Under the pieces are notes generated by a model. It saw nothing but the letters and a program-made list of their open reading frames with translations. It was not told the DNA's origin and made no database searches. From positions 744,001 through 808,000 of the forward strand of contig CBDCIZ010000003.1 in assembly GCA_965217685.1 (NCBI GenBank): DNA of 64,000 bases. The letters are read 5' to 3'. Positions 1 through 8,292 of this stretch are shown here, in pieces; position 1 is the stretch's first letter; each line of letters begins with the position of its first letter. Both the position numbers and the translations under genes were made by a program. Source of the DNA: Aurantimonas sp965217685. GTDB taxonomy: Bacteria > Pseudomonadota > Alphaproteobacteria > Rhizobiales > Rhizobiaceae.

Positions 1-138
1 TTGCGAAAGATCCCGGACTGCTGCATCGCCGCGGCTCTCGATGTCGGACAAGATGTCTTCGACGGTCTTCCTGACGCTATCGTCATCCGCCGAACGCTCG
101 GTGTCAGGCTTGCCGCGTTTCAAATACTCGATCGTCAT
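1..138 (-). CDS. Histidinol dehydrogenase-like protein (HpsN/sulfopropanediol-dehydrogenase type), N-terminal part only
   Basis: Only the first 46 codons lie in the window; the gene continues beyond base 1. The N-terminus opens MTIEYLKRGKP and contains an ILSDIESRGDAAVRDLSQ stretch, the usual first helix region of the HisD superfamily (ILxDIExxGDxAVRxLS). Members outside histidine operons oxidise diols or hydroxy acids, for example sulfopropanediol in HpsN; that is family knowledge. It lies 38 bases downstream of the HpcH aldolase gene and is the last visible gene of a TAXI-TRAP catabolic operon, so a catabolic oxidation of the imported compound is more likely than histidine synthesis. The substrate is unknown. 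Confidence 0.6.
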   Translation of the reverse strand, partial: MTIEYLKRGKPDTERSADDDSVRKTVEDILSDIESRGDAAVRDLSQ

Positions 139-176
139 GATGCTTTTCCGCTTGTTTCCGCTTGTCCATCGGCGTT

Positions 177-929
177 CTAGGCCCTGAAGTTTGCAACGAT
201 ATCCGCGGCACCACGCGCCATGAGGGCATGTTCGGAGCCGACGACGAAGAAGGTTGCTCCCGCCTTTCGTGCCGACTGCAGGTCCTCAGCGGGCGCGCAG
301 TAAAGGCCTGTCGCGCAGCCGGTGGCCCCAAGTACGGCCTCGCATTTTGCGGCGACTTCGGGAGCAAAGAAACCGTCGAACCCGTAGGAGACAGCAAGGT
401 CTGCCCGCCCCACGAAGAGAGCGTCGACACCGTCGACGTTTGAGATTCGTTCGAACGCATCGACGCCTTCGGGATCTTCGATCTGGCAGATCAGCGAAGT
501 TTCGTGCTCGGTCTGTGTCAGGTGATCCTTGAAGTTCCGCTTCGCATATTGCGCTGCTCTCGTGGTTCCCGCGAAGCCCCGTCCACCCGCAACGTAGCGG
601 GTCATTTTGACGAGTTCCTCAGCTTGCGCCGGCGATGTCACATGAGGAACCATGATGCCGGCGGCGCCAGCATCCAGCACGTTCAGAATCCAATCCGGCG
701 AGGTTATCGGCACCCTGACGATCAGCGGGCAGCCAACGGAACGACCGGCGATCATCGCCATGTCGATTGAGGAACGATCGAACGGGGCATGTTCCGCGTC
801 GAGCACCAGAAAATCCAAACCGGAAGCGCCCATGATCTCGATCACAATCGGATGCGGTGTCTTGATGAACGCACCGATCAAAGGCTCTTTCGCTCGGATG
901 CGTGACTTCAGCATTCGGTTCTCGGTCAT
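177..929 (-). CDS. HpcH/HpaI family class II aldolase (2-oxo-acid aldolase)
   Basis: A 250-residue protein of the usual size for the HpcH/HpaI family, metal-dependent (beta/alpha)8 aldolases that cleave 2-oxo-3-deoxy or 4-hydroxy-2-oxo acids into pyruvate and an aldehyde. Visible family residues are DAEH at 44-47, the catalytic-type Arg in VRVP near 72, and the metal ligands Glu151 (QIEDPEG) and Asp177 (VGRADL). The ATG at 929 overlaps the stop of the TRAP permease gene by four bases (ATGA), showing translational coupling. It probably cleaves a catabolic intermediate of whatever the TAXI transporter imports, possibly together with the HisD-like protein downstream. The exact substrate cannot be read from the sequence. 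Confidence 0.85.
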   Translation of the reverse strand: MTENRMLKSRIRAKEPLIGAFIKTPHPIVIEIMGASGLDFLVLDAEHAPFDRSSIDMAMIAGRSVGCPLIVRVPITSPDWILNVLDAGAAGIMVPHVTSPAQAEELVKMTRYVAGGRGFAGTTRAAQYAKRNFKDHLTQTEHETSLICQIEDPEGVDAFERISNVDGVDALFVGRADLAVSYGFDGFFAPEVAAKCEAVLGATGCATGLYCAPAEDLQSARKAGATFFVVGSEHALMARGAADIVANFRA

Positions 930-2848
930 GCCGATACCTCCAGGGTTTGGTTCGTTTCCGGGTGCAAGGCGTCTCGCTTCCTGATCGCCGCCCGCGACAT
1001 CGTCGCAAGCACCGCGAACAGGACCGCGGCACAGGCCGTCGCGAGCATGTTCGGCAAAATCGCCAGGACCGCGGGAATTGCCCAAAGGACAATGAGGAAG
1101 CGATTGCCCGGAAGGATCGCTCCGCCGAGAAGATGCGCGGTGGAGAGGACGAAGATAGCCCCAGATACGATGGCCCTGATGATCGCCTCCGGACCGCCGC
1201 CACCGAGCATTCCCGGATAAATCAGGAACAGCATCGGCAGAACATAAGCCGTCGCGCCAAGCCGCAGTGTCTGCACGGCAACCTTGAGCCAAGGTGCCTG
1301 CGCGATGGTCGCCGCCACGAAGACGCCGAGACAGACCGGAGGCGTGATGACAGATAGCGCCGCATAGTAGAGGACGAACATGTGGACGACGAGCGGATCA
1401 AGGCCCTGCTGGATCAGCGCAGGCGCGAAAACCGCCGCTACCATCACGTAGGCCGCAGACGTCGGCAACCCCATTCCTGCGATCAGACAGATGCCCGCCA
1501 TCAGGATCGCGATCAGCCACGTCTGACCTTGGCCGAAGTCGAGAACGGCAGCGGTCACGGCCACGCCGAATCCGGTCAGATTGATCATCGCAACGAAGAC
1601 CTGCGCGCCGACAAGCAGAACGCCAACGATCACGACCCCGCGGCCGCCCTCCTCGAGGGACCGCACGACGATCCGCACCACTTCGCCGACGCTCTGGCCG
1701 GCGGCAAGGCGGGCGACGAAGACGGCGACGACCATCGCGATCATGCCGTAGCAGGCGGTGAGTTCGATCGAATTGCCGTTGAAGATGCCGAACGCCAGTC
1801 CCGACAATCCCGCAACAATCGGTGCGAGCCGGGTGAAATTCATCGCGGTTTGCCAGTCGGGCAGTTCGGACGGGTCGACTGGGCGAAAGCTCTGTCGACG
1901 GGCGACAACGTGAACTGTCGCGTAGACGCCAAGGTAGAAAAGGAAAGCCGGAACGATTGCAGCCAACGCAATCGACCAATAATTTATGCCGACCAGTTCA
2001 GCCATCACGAAAGCCGCTGTTCCCATGATCGGAGGAGCGAGTTGTCCGCCTGTCGAGGCGATGGCTTCGACGGCTCCGGCATAGGCCGGCGGGTAATTGA
2101 GACGCTTCATCAATGGGATGGTGAAGTTGCCAGTCGTCGCGACATTCGCCACCGTCGATCCGTTGATCGCTCCGAAAAAACCCGAAGCGAACGTGGCAAT
2201 CTTGGCGGCGCCGCCCGGTCGCGAGCCTCCCAGACGGGCAGAAAGGTCGAAGAAGGTCTCTCCTGCACCGGTATGGAGAAGGATTGCTCCGAACAGCACG
2301 AAGGAGGCCAGCGTGGTCGAGGCGACGTTGACCAGCATGCCCCAGAGACCGCGGTCGGATAGGAAGATAATCTCGGTGAGGTAACCGACATCGAAGCCGC
2401 GATGTCCGAATTGTCCCGGTATCAGAAAGCCCAGAAGCGCGTAGACGACAGACAGGATGACAATAACGGGAAAGACCCAGTTCGACGTTCGCCTGGCGAG
2501 TTCGAGGACCGCGGCAAGAGTTCCGAACGCCATGATCATGTCCGTCGGCTGGGCCCACGGAAGGTCGGTCATGATGTTCTGGTAATTTTGAACAATGTAG
2601 ACAGTGGACACCGTGCAGATCGCGACGATGGCGATATCGATCGCGATACCAAGCGGCCGTAACTTCGAGCCGAGGAACAGCGGATACATCAGCACCGCGA
2701 GCGTCACGATCATCAAGACAAAGACAGATCGCTGGACAAGGGACTCGAACGGACCCTCGAATGACGTATAGAAGATGAACGCACCGAGGAGGATGGCCAA
2801 AGCGGCGATCGCCTTCTCGCGGAACGTGTCGAAACCGAAATTTTGCAT
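926..2848 (-). CDS. TRAP transporter fused permease (TAXI/12TM-4TM type)
   Basis: A 640-residue polytopic membrane protein in which the small (DctQ-like) and large (DctM-like) TRAP subunits are fused, as is normal for TAXI-type systems. The N-terminal ~140 residues hold four to five hydrophobic segments. The remainder has the DctM pattern, including GGAAKIATFASGFFGAINGS near 220 and the GGQLAPPIMG motif near 265, which is typical of the family. It would use an ion gradient to import an organic acid delivered by the TAXI binding protein encoded just upstream. A 12-bp-stem hairpin lies in the 53-base gap to that gene, and the stop codon overlaps the aldolase start. Confidence 0.93.
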   Translation of the reverse strand: MQNFGFDTFREKAIAALAILLGAFIFYTSFEGPFESLVQRSVFVLMIVTLAVLMYPLFLGSKLRPLGIAIDIAIVAICTVSTVYIVQNYQNIMTDLPWAQPTDMIMAFGTLAAVLELARRTSNWVFPVIVILSVVYALLGFLIPGQFGHRGFDVGYLTEIIFLSDRGLWGMLVNVASTTLASFVLFGAILLHTGAGETFFDLSARLGGSRPGGAAKIATFASGFFGAINGSTVANVATTGNFTIPLMKRLNYPPAYAGAVEAIASTGGQLAPPIMGTAAFVMAELVGINYWSIALAAIVPAFLFYLGVYATVHVVARRQSFRPVDPSELPDWQTAMNFTRLAPIVAGLSGLAFGIFNGNSIELTACYGMIAMVVAVFVARLAAGQSVGEVVRIVVRSLEEGGRGVVIVGVLLVGAQVFVAMINLTGFGVAVTAAVLDFGQGQTWLIAILMAGICLIAGMGLPTSAAYVMVAAVFAPALIQQGLDPLVVHMFVLYYAALSVITPPVCLGVFVAATIAQAPWLKVAVQTLRLGATAYVLPMLFLIYPGMLGGGGPEAIIRAIVSGAIFVLSTAHLLGGAILPGNRFLIVLWAIPAVLAILPNMLATACAAVLFAVLATMSRAAIRKRDALHPETNQTLEVSA

Positions 2849-2862
2849 AGGTCTTCTCCCGG

Positions 2863-2892
2863 TTCAGGCGGAGCGCGGGGGCTCCGCCTGAA
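2863..2892 (-). terminator. Hairpin between TAXI binding-protein and permease genes
   Basis: A perfect 12-bp inverted repeat (TTCAGGCGGAGC, six-base loop, then GCTCCGCCTGAA) fills most of the gap between the binding-protein stop and the permease start. No T-tract follows, so it is more likely an mRNA-stabilising or partial attenuation structure than a full terminator. It would allow more binding protein than permease to be made. The function is inferred; the stem is seen directly. Confidence 0.6.
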
Positions 2893-2901
2893 TGCTGCCG
2901 A

Positions 2902-3864
2902 TTACTTCAGGGAATCGGGAACGGTGAGACCGATCTCTTCATAGTAACGGATTGCCCCGGGATGCAGCGGGCTGGTGGCGTATTTCAGGGTCAGTTCGGG
3001 AAGGTTCGTTCCCTTCACCGCCGGGAATGCGGCCTCCTGCTTGGCCATGTTTTCCATTGCAGCGTTGGTAAGATCGTATGCGGTCTGCTCATCGAGATCG
3101 GGACGGGCCGATACCGAGATCATGAAGCCCCAGGTTTTGAAGGGGCCTGTTCCCTCCATATCGCCGCCCGGCATATCCACGAGCGAAAGTTCGGGAAGTT
3201 CCTTCTTGATCTTGGCGGCCTGCTCCTCGTCCAGTCCGAGGACCTTCAATGCCGTGAAGGCTGCGATGTCGGTAGTCAAAGCGTCGAAGTGAGTTCCGAC
3301 GGCACTCTTCACGAAGCCGACCGCACGATCGTCCTTAATGGCGTTGGCCAGTTCGGCATTGGTCCCGCGGGCCCAATCCGGCTTGATTTCCAGAAGTTTG
3401 AAAACCTCTTCCGAGGTTGCCTCGGTGGACGATCCACGCATGCCAGGACCCATCTTCTGGCCGTCGAGGTCGGTCAGCTTCTCGTAGCCCGCGTCCTTGC
3501 GTGTGATAACGTCCTGTGGAGCCAGCGAGTAGGCCCAGAGAAGTTTGGATTCAATCGGATGACCGTCGAATTCCTTGGTGCCGTTGTAGGCCTGATAGAG
3601 GGTCGACGTCGTTACCAGCCCGATGTCCAGCTGATTCCGCGACATCCGCTTGAGGTTGTCGACCGTCGCGCCGGTCTCGACGACCGAAGCCTGATACTTC
3701 TTCGGATAGGTCGAATTTACGATCTGCGCCAAAGCGGCGAAGTAGGCGTAATGAGCGCTCTGTGCGTTCGTTGCGCCGAAAGCAAGACGCTCCTGCGCGG
3801 CGGCCGAGCCTCCAAGGCTGAGAGTTGCGATGATGCCCGCAATGGCTATGGTCCGAAATTTCAT
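2902..3864 (-). CDS. TAXI family TRAP transporter solute-binding protein
   Basis: A periplasmic binding protein of 320 residues. I chose the ATG at 3864 because GAGGAA lies a few bases ahead and a clean signal peptide follows (MKFRTIAIAG onward, cleaved near SAAAQ). A longer reading frame extends upstream but would put ~22 polar residues before the signal peptide. The mature start, RLAFGATNAQSAHYAYF, matches the TAXI pattern in which a glycine/serine-rich loop is followed by a YxYxAALAQ helix. The conserved NLKRMSRNQLDIGLV segment lies near 80-95. It heads the TRAP-aldolase-HisD operon and a LacI-type operator candidate lies upstream at 3975-3987. Confidence 0.92.
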   Translation of the reverse strand: MKFRTIAIAGIIATLSLGGSAAAQERLAFGATNAQSAHYAYFAALAQIVNSTYPKKYQASVVETGATVDNLKRMSRNQLDIGLVTTSTLYQAYNGTKEFDGHPIESKLLWAYSLAPQDVITRKDAGYEKLTDLDGQKMGPGMRGSSTEATSEEVFKLLEIKPDWARGTNAELANAIKDDRAVGFVKSAVGTHFDALTTDIAAFTALKVLGLDEEQAAKIKKELPELSLVDMPGGDMEGTGPFKTWGFMISVSARPDLDEQTAYDLTNAAMENMAKQEAAFPAVKGTNLPELTLKYATSPLHPGAIRYYEEIGLTVPDSLK

Positions 3865-3974
3865 GTGTTCCTCCGCTGTCGTTGTTTGAAACAGGCGAAT
3901 TGCCGACTGTTTCCTCACTCCCTCCGACATCAGTAGACAAGGATCAGCAAACTTGCAAGAAAACCAGGAATAAT

Positions 3975-3987
3975 TGAAATAATTTCA
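3975..3987. promoter_or_regulatory. Putative LacI-type operator upstream of TAXI operon
   Basis: The 13-base palindrome TGAAATAATTTCA lies about 110 bases upstream of the TAXI binding-protein start. A 12-of-13 match (TGAAATATTTTCA) occurs upstream of the neighbouring lacI-type gene at 5053-5065, and this sharing is the main evidence. A target of the LacI-family protein encoded between them is inferred. Confidence 0.5.
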
Positions 3988-4020
3988 GATCAGTGCGGAT
4001 CCATTCGGGTTTTCCTCGTG

Positions 4021-5033
4021 TCAGCCGCTCGCGCGCTCGATCAGCTTGCACGGCGTGATCCGGACCGAACCTGCTACTGCAGGATCTCTCGTGATCCGTT
4101 CGATCATGTCGAGCGTTTCTTGGACCATCAGGCGGATTCTCTGCCGAACCGTCGTCAACCGGTAAGACTGCCAGCCCGCCATCGGGATATCATCGAAACC
4201 GATGATAGCGACGTCGTCCGGAATCCGAGCCCCAACCTTTTTGGGCACAGAAGACTGCGAGCCCCAACCTTTTTGGCAGCATCGATCGCCGCAAGCGCCA
4301 TGATGTCGTTGGCACAGAAGACTGCGTCGGGGGCCGTAGAACGTTCGAGAAGACGTGTGGACGCTTCGAAAGCCGCCGCATACTCGAACCGCCCGTCTAC
4401 GCGCGCCTCGATGGTCACGTTCGCCTCTTCAAGTGCCGCGGAGAAGCCGCGCCAGCGTTCGACGTTGGTGGACGTGTCGGAAATACCAGAAACGAATGTG
4501 ATGCGGCGGCGGCCCGCCGCAACCAGACGCTGGCCGATCTGACGTCCGCCGTTGTAGTTGTCGCAACAGACCGCGCTGACCCCGATGTCGGGTTGCGTCC
4601 GGTTGAAGAGGACGACGGGAAGGCGCTTCTGCCGGCAGGTCTTTGCAAGGGTCGACGACAGTGTGGCCGAGGTGATGATCGCCGCGTCGGCCTTGTAGTC
4701 GAGAACCTGCTGCATGACGCTGTCGACATCCTTTCCGCCTGGCACGACGTGCAGGATCAGCCGCCTCCCCGATCCGACGAGTGCCTGCGAAAGCTCCTCG
4801 AGGACGGTCGGGTAGAACGGGTTCGTCAAGTCGCCCGCGACGAGCGAGATTGTGCCGGTGGAAAGCTGCGAGACCGCTGATCCCGAGGGCGTCTGGTAGC
4901 CAATCTCGTCAGCTACCTGCAGAATACGAGAGCGAAGGTGTTCCGCAATCGACGAACCCGGACGGAACGCTCTCGAAACGGCAGACGTCGACGTTCCGGC
5001 CTTGGTCGCGACATCTCTGGCTGTAATCTTCAA
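4021..5033 (-). pseudogene. LacI family transcriptional regulator, frameshifted by a 32-bp insertion
   Basis: The N-terminus is a standard LacI helix-turn-helix (ITARDVATKAGTSTSAVSRAF), followed by a periplasmic-binding-protein-like sensor domain with NPFYPTVLEEL and the VFCANDIMALAAIDAAKK motif. After AAKKVGA the frame shifts because 32 extra bases are present (4245-4276). The remaining C-terminal frame (IPDDVAIIGFDDIPMAGWQ to IERASG) is intact and ends at 4021. Removing the insertion restores one continuous protein of about 326 residues. I took the TTG at 5033, preceded by AGGGG, as the start; an ATG at 5066 and one further up are alternatives. The gene presumably repressed the adjacent TAXI operon, which may now be derepressed. 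An assembly error is unlikely because the insertion is a copy of nearby sequence. Confidence 0.8.
4227..4326. repeat. Short local duplications marking a template-switch insertion in lacI
   Basis: An 18-base string (GAGCCCCAACCTTTTTGG) occurs at 4227-4244 and again at 4259-4276, and a 16-base string (GGCACAGAAGACTGCG) occurs at 4244-4259 and at 4311-4326. The 32 inserted bases are thus assembled from two neighbouring segments, the hallmark of replication slippage with template switching. The 32-base length is not a multiple of three, which explains the frameshift. Confidence 0.85.
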
Positions 5034-5052
5034 CGCAGCGCCCCTAATTTCA

Positions 5053-5065
5053 TGAAATATTTTCA
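5053..5065. promoter_or_regulatory. Putative autoregulatory operator of the LacI-type gene
   Basis: TGAAATATTTTCA lies about 20 bases upstream of the TTG start of the LacI-type gene, in a locally A+T-rich patch. It matches the operator before the TAXI operon at 12 of 13 positions. Its position over the translation/promoter region fits autorepression. Inference from shared sequence only. Confidence 0.45.
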
Positions 5066-5066
5066 T

Positions 5067-5314
5067 AACAATTGCAATCATCAAGCGCTACCGTGGTTGA
5101 TAGCTTTCGTGTCTCGAAGGCAGGTTGAACGAAATTGACTTTGCAAGTCGACGGGAACTTACGGCGTTGCGGAGGCCTTCGCCCGCAAATAGATCGCCGG
5201 CGCCTATCCGTGGGCGAGGAGTGCCACGACGTCGAAATAGCTGCGCCGTCACTACCACCATTTCACCAATGAAAGGAACCGCTGCGTGTTCGCCGATGGC
5301 ACCGCGCAACAAAC
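5067..5314. other. Non-coding stretch upstream of lacI, no supported gene
   Basis: I see the A+T-rich promoter zone of the LacI-type gene at its left end and no convincing gene in the rest. A minus-strand frame at 5088-5327 runs into the IS end and has no recognisable domain. The stretch may be old insertion debris, since it abuts the IS6-type terminal repeat. Confidence 0.4.
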
Positions 5315-5328
5315 GGCGCTGTTGCAAA
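5315..5328. repeat. IS6-family terminal inverted repeat (single copy)
   Basis: GGCGCTGTTGCAAA matches the IS6/IS26 terminus. It lies 48 bases beyond the transposase stop codon, the expected position of the downstream terminal repeat. No intact partner was found at the other end. Confidence 0.7.
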
Positions 5329-5375
5329 CCGTTCTGAAGGGCGCGTTTAAGCGGCTGGGCGATGACAGATCCTTT

Positions 5376-6133
5376 TCAGGCCGCTTCGCGCTCGAGCCGC
5401 ACGGTGACGAAGGCCATGGCCTCGGCGAGCGCGCAGGGACCAATGCCGAAAGCTCGCTCGACGATGCGTGCCTCGCCGTAGATGTTGCCTAACCCGGCCT
5501 GACCCTTGCGCAACGCCCGCATCGTCTCGAAACCCTTGATCGTCGCGTAGGCGGTCTTCATCGTCTTGAAACCGCGCACGGGACGGATCAACTGCTTCAG
5601 CTTGCCGTGATCGGCTTCGACGACGTTGTTCAAATACTTCACCTGTCGATGCAGCGTATGCTTCGGGCACTTGCCCTCAGCCTTCAGCTCCGTAAGGGCC
5701 GCGCCGCAGGTCGGCGCCTTGTCGGTGTTGATGACGTGCGGTTTCTCGAAGGTCTTCAGGCCTTTCATCGCCTTGCCCAGAAAGCGCTTCGCCGCCCTGG
5801 TGTTCCGGGTCGGTGAAAGATAGAAGTCGATCGTGTTCCCACTCCTGTCGACAGCTCTGTAGAGATAAGCCCATTTCCCGCGGACTTTCACGTAGGTCTC
5901 GTCCACGCGCCAGCTCGTCGAACGCGGTCGACGCCACTGCCAGCGCAGGCGCTTCTCGATCTCCGGGGCATTTTTTGAACCCACCGGTAGATCGTCGAAT
6001 GATCGACGGCGACGCCGCGCTCGCCCATCATCTGCTCGCGATCACGAGAGCCGATCCCATAACGACTGGACCATCTCACCGCCCAAAGCATGATCTCGCC
6101 TTCGAAGTGGCGTCCCTTGAAGTCGCAATTCAT
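5376..6133 (-). pseudogene. IS6-family DDE transposase, -1 frameshift after YRWVQK
   Basis: The N-terminal part starts MNCDFKGRHFEGE and reads through the helix-turn-helix (GERGVAVDHSTIYRWVQK). The frame then breaks at an A6 run near 5970-5977, and the rest continues in another frame from APEIEKRLRWQWRRP. The catalytic DDE core follows: DETYVKVRGKWAYLYRAVD, the second Asp in NTDKAPT, and Glu in NNVVEADHGKLK. Comparing with the normal family string (WVQKYAPEI) suggests a single deleted base. Programmed frameshifting on A6 cannot be excluded but is not usual in IS6. The C-terminus is complete (ALAEAMAFVTVR). The gene sits among fragments of two other elements. Confidence 0.85.
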
Positions 6134-6167
6134 TGCCGCGTCGCTCGCCTCCTCGGTCCAACAGCCG

Positions 6168-6392
6168 TCATCGTCATCGGCAAAGCAATTGTTCGCAAAA
6201 GAGCCGCCAAGACGCGCCCCGCGCGATCTGGCGGCCTGCATGCCGGCGGTGACGCGCTCCGAGATAAGCGCGCCATGGCGCCTATGATGGTGAACATGGC
6301 CCGGCCCATGGGACTGCAGGTATCGATCTGATCCTGGACGCTGACGAAGCGGATGGCGAGATTCTCGAACTCTTCGAGCTCGGTCAGAAGGC
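6168..6392 (-). pseudogene. Serine recombinase (resolvase/invertase) internal fragment
   Basis: On the minus strand the frame reads TELEEFENLAIRFVSVQDQ, then IDTCSPMGRAMFTIIGAMA and, after a small deletion, LISERVTAGMQAARSRG. This is the second half of the catalytic domain and long E-helix of Tn3-resolvase/Pin-type recombinases. The usual acidic linker between GAMA and LISERV is missing about five residues. The N-terminal catalytic serine region and the C-terminal DNA-binding domain are absent. The fragment is fused to an IS3 OrfA start on one side and meets the IS6 relic on the other. Confidence 0.75.
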
Positions 6393-6443
6393 CCGCTCGC
6401 GGACCTCCGGCGAATATCTCTTCGATGTCGTTCTCTTCATCAT
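6391..6443 (-). pseudogene. IS3-family OrfA N-terminal fragment
   Basis: The first 17 codons read MMKRTTSKRYSPEVRERA, the standard N-terminus of IS3-family OrfA proteins (helix-turn-helix beginning). The match ends abruptly at about 6391, where the serine-recombinase fragment begins in a different frame. It is a truncated relic; the rest of the IS3 element is not present here. Confidence 0.65.
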
Positions 6444-6501
6444 GACCCCATTCTCGCAGGAAATGAGGTCTCCGGGAAAATCCGGCGCGGTTAAAAGCGC
6501 C

Positions 6502-7791
6502 CTAACCGAGAAGGCCGGGCAGCCAGAGTGCGAGCGAAGGGAGAGCTGCGACAAGCAGGACAACGAGCAGGATTGCTCCCAGCCATGGCAAAGACGCCAT
6601 TGTTACCTTCTCGTAGCTGACCCCGGCCACCTTCGTCATCACAAACAGAACCATTCCGAACGGTGGGGTCGCCTCTCCTATGACCAGAATCATGATCATC
6701 ACGATGCCGAAGTGAACGGGATCGAAACCGAAGGTAATGGCGATCGGCACGAGGATCGGCGTCAAGACGTTGATCGCAACCGACACGGCCATGAAGCAGC
6801 CGATGAACAGAAGAAAAACGATCATCATGATTATCATCAACGCAGGGCTTTCGGTCATGCTGGACAACCAGGAGGCCATCGTGTCGGGGACTCGAGCCCG
6901 CGTTAGTATCCACGCGAAGAGCGACGAACAGGCCAGGATAAAGAAGATGACGGCCGCGTCGTATGCCGTCCGCCTGAAAACCTCGATAATCGCGCTAAGG
7001 CCGAGATTTCTGTAGAAGATCGTCGCGACAAGAAAGGCCCAAAGCCCAGCGACCGCAGCCGCTTCAGTCGCGGTGAAGACGCCGGCAAATATTCCTGACA
7101 GTAAGATGACCGGCGTCATCAGCGGCGCGAAGGCCGAAAGAAAAGACTCGCCCAGAGCCCGAACGCCTGGGAATTTTCCAGATGGTAGGCCCCGGACTTT
7201 CGCGAAGACCGCCGCCATTGCCATCAGCGAAACCGCCATCAAGATCCCTGGGACGATGCCGGCGAGAAGCATGTCGCTCGCGCTGACGCCTGCCAGGACT
7301 GCATAGAGAATGGCGGGGATGCTCGGCGGAATGATGGGCCCGATCAGCGAGCTTCCGACGGTAACGCCGATCGTCGTTTCGTCGTCGTATCCGGCCTCGC
7401 GCATCGCGCGGACCTCCATCGCGCCGAGGCCTGCAGCATCGGCAACGCCGGAGCCGGACATGCCGGCGAAGAGCATGCTTGCGACGATGTTGACCTGGGC
7501 GAGACCGCCGCGCACATGGCCGACGAGCGCGTTGGCGAAGTTGAACAACCGCGTCGTCGAGCCGGAATCGTTCATGAGGTGGCCGACGAAGATGAAGAGC
7601 GGAATGGCAAGAAGCGGAAAGGAGTCGACGCCGGAGACCAGCCGCTGGGTGATGATGGACCAGGGAATCTCCAGGATGCCTCTGGTGACGGCGAAATAGC
7701 CGAGACCAGCCAGACCCAGGGCGAAGCCCGCGCCGATCCCGACGACGAGGAAGACGATTAGTGCGATCATGGAGATGATGCCAGGCAGCAT
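6502..7791 (-). CDS. dctM: TRAP transporter large permease (DctM type)
   Basis: A 429-residue, strongly hydrophobic protein with the 12-13 membrane segments of DctM subunits. Family motifs are visible: the early FVGHLMNDSGSTTRLFNFA segment, FAGMSGSGVADAAGLGA near 110-126 and SSLIGPIIPPSIPAILYAVL near 148-167. It forms the ion-coupled channel that takes substrate from the DctP protein. It is the last gene of a minus-strand operon (enzyme, DctP, DctQ, DctM) and starts three bases after the DctQ stop. Insertion-sequence debris begins about 60 bases beyond its stop. Confidence 0.95.
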   Translation of the reverse strand: MLPGIISMIALIVFLVVGIGAGFALGLAGLGYFAVTRGILEIPWSIITQRLVSGVDSFPLLAIPLFIFVGHLMNDSGSTTRLFNFANALVGHVRGGLAQVNIVASMLFAGMSGSGVADAAGLGAMEVRAMREAGYDDETTIGVTVGSSLIGPIIPPSIPAILYAVLAGVSASDMLLAGIVPGILMAVSLMAMAAVFAKVRGLPSGKFPGVRALGESFLSAFAPLMTPVILLSGIFAGVFTATEAAAVAGLWAFLVATIFYRNLGLSAIIEVFRRTAYDAAVIFFILACSSLFAWILTRARVPDTMASWLSSMTESPALMIIMMIVFLLFIGCFMAVSVAINVLTPILVPIAITFGFDPVHFGIVMIMILVIGEATPPFGMVLFVMTKVAGVSYEKVTMASLPWLGAILLVVLLVAALPSLALWLPGLLG

Positions 7792-7794
7792 GGA

Positions 7795-8292
7795 TCAGTC
7801 CTCCATCGCTTCGAGTTCATGGATCGGGTCGCTGCGTCCTGGCGTCACGAACTTGATCGCCGTGATGACGGCAGCCACCGCTCCGCCGATAAAGGGCGCG
7901 AGATAAACCATGCCCTGACTGACCCAGGACATGGTGGCCAGCGGGTAGGGCCAGTTCGCAACCATGAGCCTGTAAGCGCCGAAGGTCAGGGCGCACAGGA
8001 AAACGAAGGCCGCAAATAGCTGGAAACGGTATAGAATATCGGTCAGCAGGTTGCGACCGAGCATGCGGTCGATCAGGTCGATCCGGATGTGACCGTGCCG
8101 GGCGGTCACGAGAACGAGGCCGAGAAAGACCACGAAGAGGTTGAGCAACCTCGCCAGTTCCTCGCTGAAGACAAGGCTGACGCCGAGATAGCGATAGGCG
8201 ATCTGAGCGAGGATCGCGACGAAAAAACCTGCAAAGCAGATAGTGACGAGGGCGTCTGTCGCCCTCGTCACTACGGTCGTGACCGTTTTCAT
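7795..8292 (-). CDS. dctQ: TRAP transporter small permease (DctQ type)
   Basis: A 165-residue membrane protein with the four hydrophobic segments typical of DctQ. The signature region EELARLLNLFVVFLGLVLV is present near 43-61, followed by the basic RHGHIRIDL stretch. It partners DctM in the inner membrane. The start overlaps the DctP stop by four bases (ATGA), so translation of the two is coupled. This is the only transporter in the window where the binding protein is coupled directly to the permease without a hairpin gap. Confidence 0.92.
   Translation of the reverse strand: MKTVTTVVTRATDALVTICFAGFFVAILAQIAYRYLGVSLVFSEELARLLNLFVVFLGLVLVTARHGHIRIDLIDRMLGRNLLTDILYRFQLFAAFVFLCALTFGAYRLMVANWPYPLATMSWVSQGMVYLAPFIGGAVAAVITAIKFVTPGRSDPIHELEAMED

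Larger units (their letters stand above)
5315..6170 (-). mobile_element. IS6/IS26-family insertion sequence, degraded
   Basis: The element carries a transposase reading frame on the minus strand and one clear IS6-type terminus, GGCGCTGTTGCAAA at 5315-5328, which matches the family consensus GGxxCTGTTGCAAA. The expected inverted copy ahead of the transposase start is missing; only a weak resemblance (GGTCCAACAGCC near 6155) is visible. The right boundary is therefore uncertain. One end lost plus a frameshift indicates an immobile relic. Confidence 0.75.

Noticed and set aside
5965..5985. A6 run in the IS6 transposase as a programmed frameshift signal
   Set aside because: IS6 transposases are normally one frame, and comparison with the usual WVQKYAPEI string points to a simple one-base loss; the element also lacks one end.
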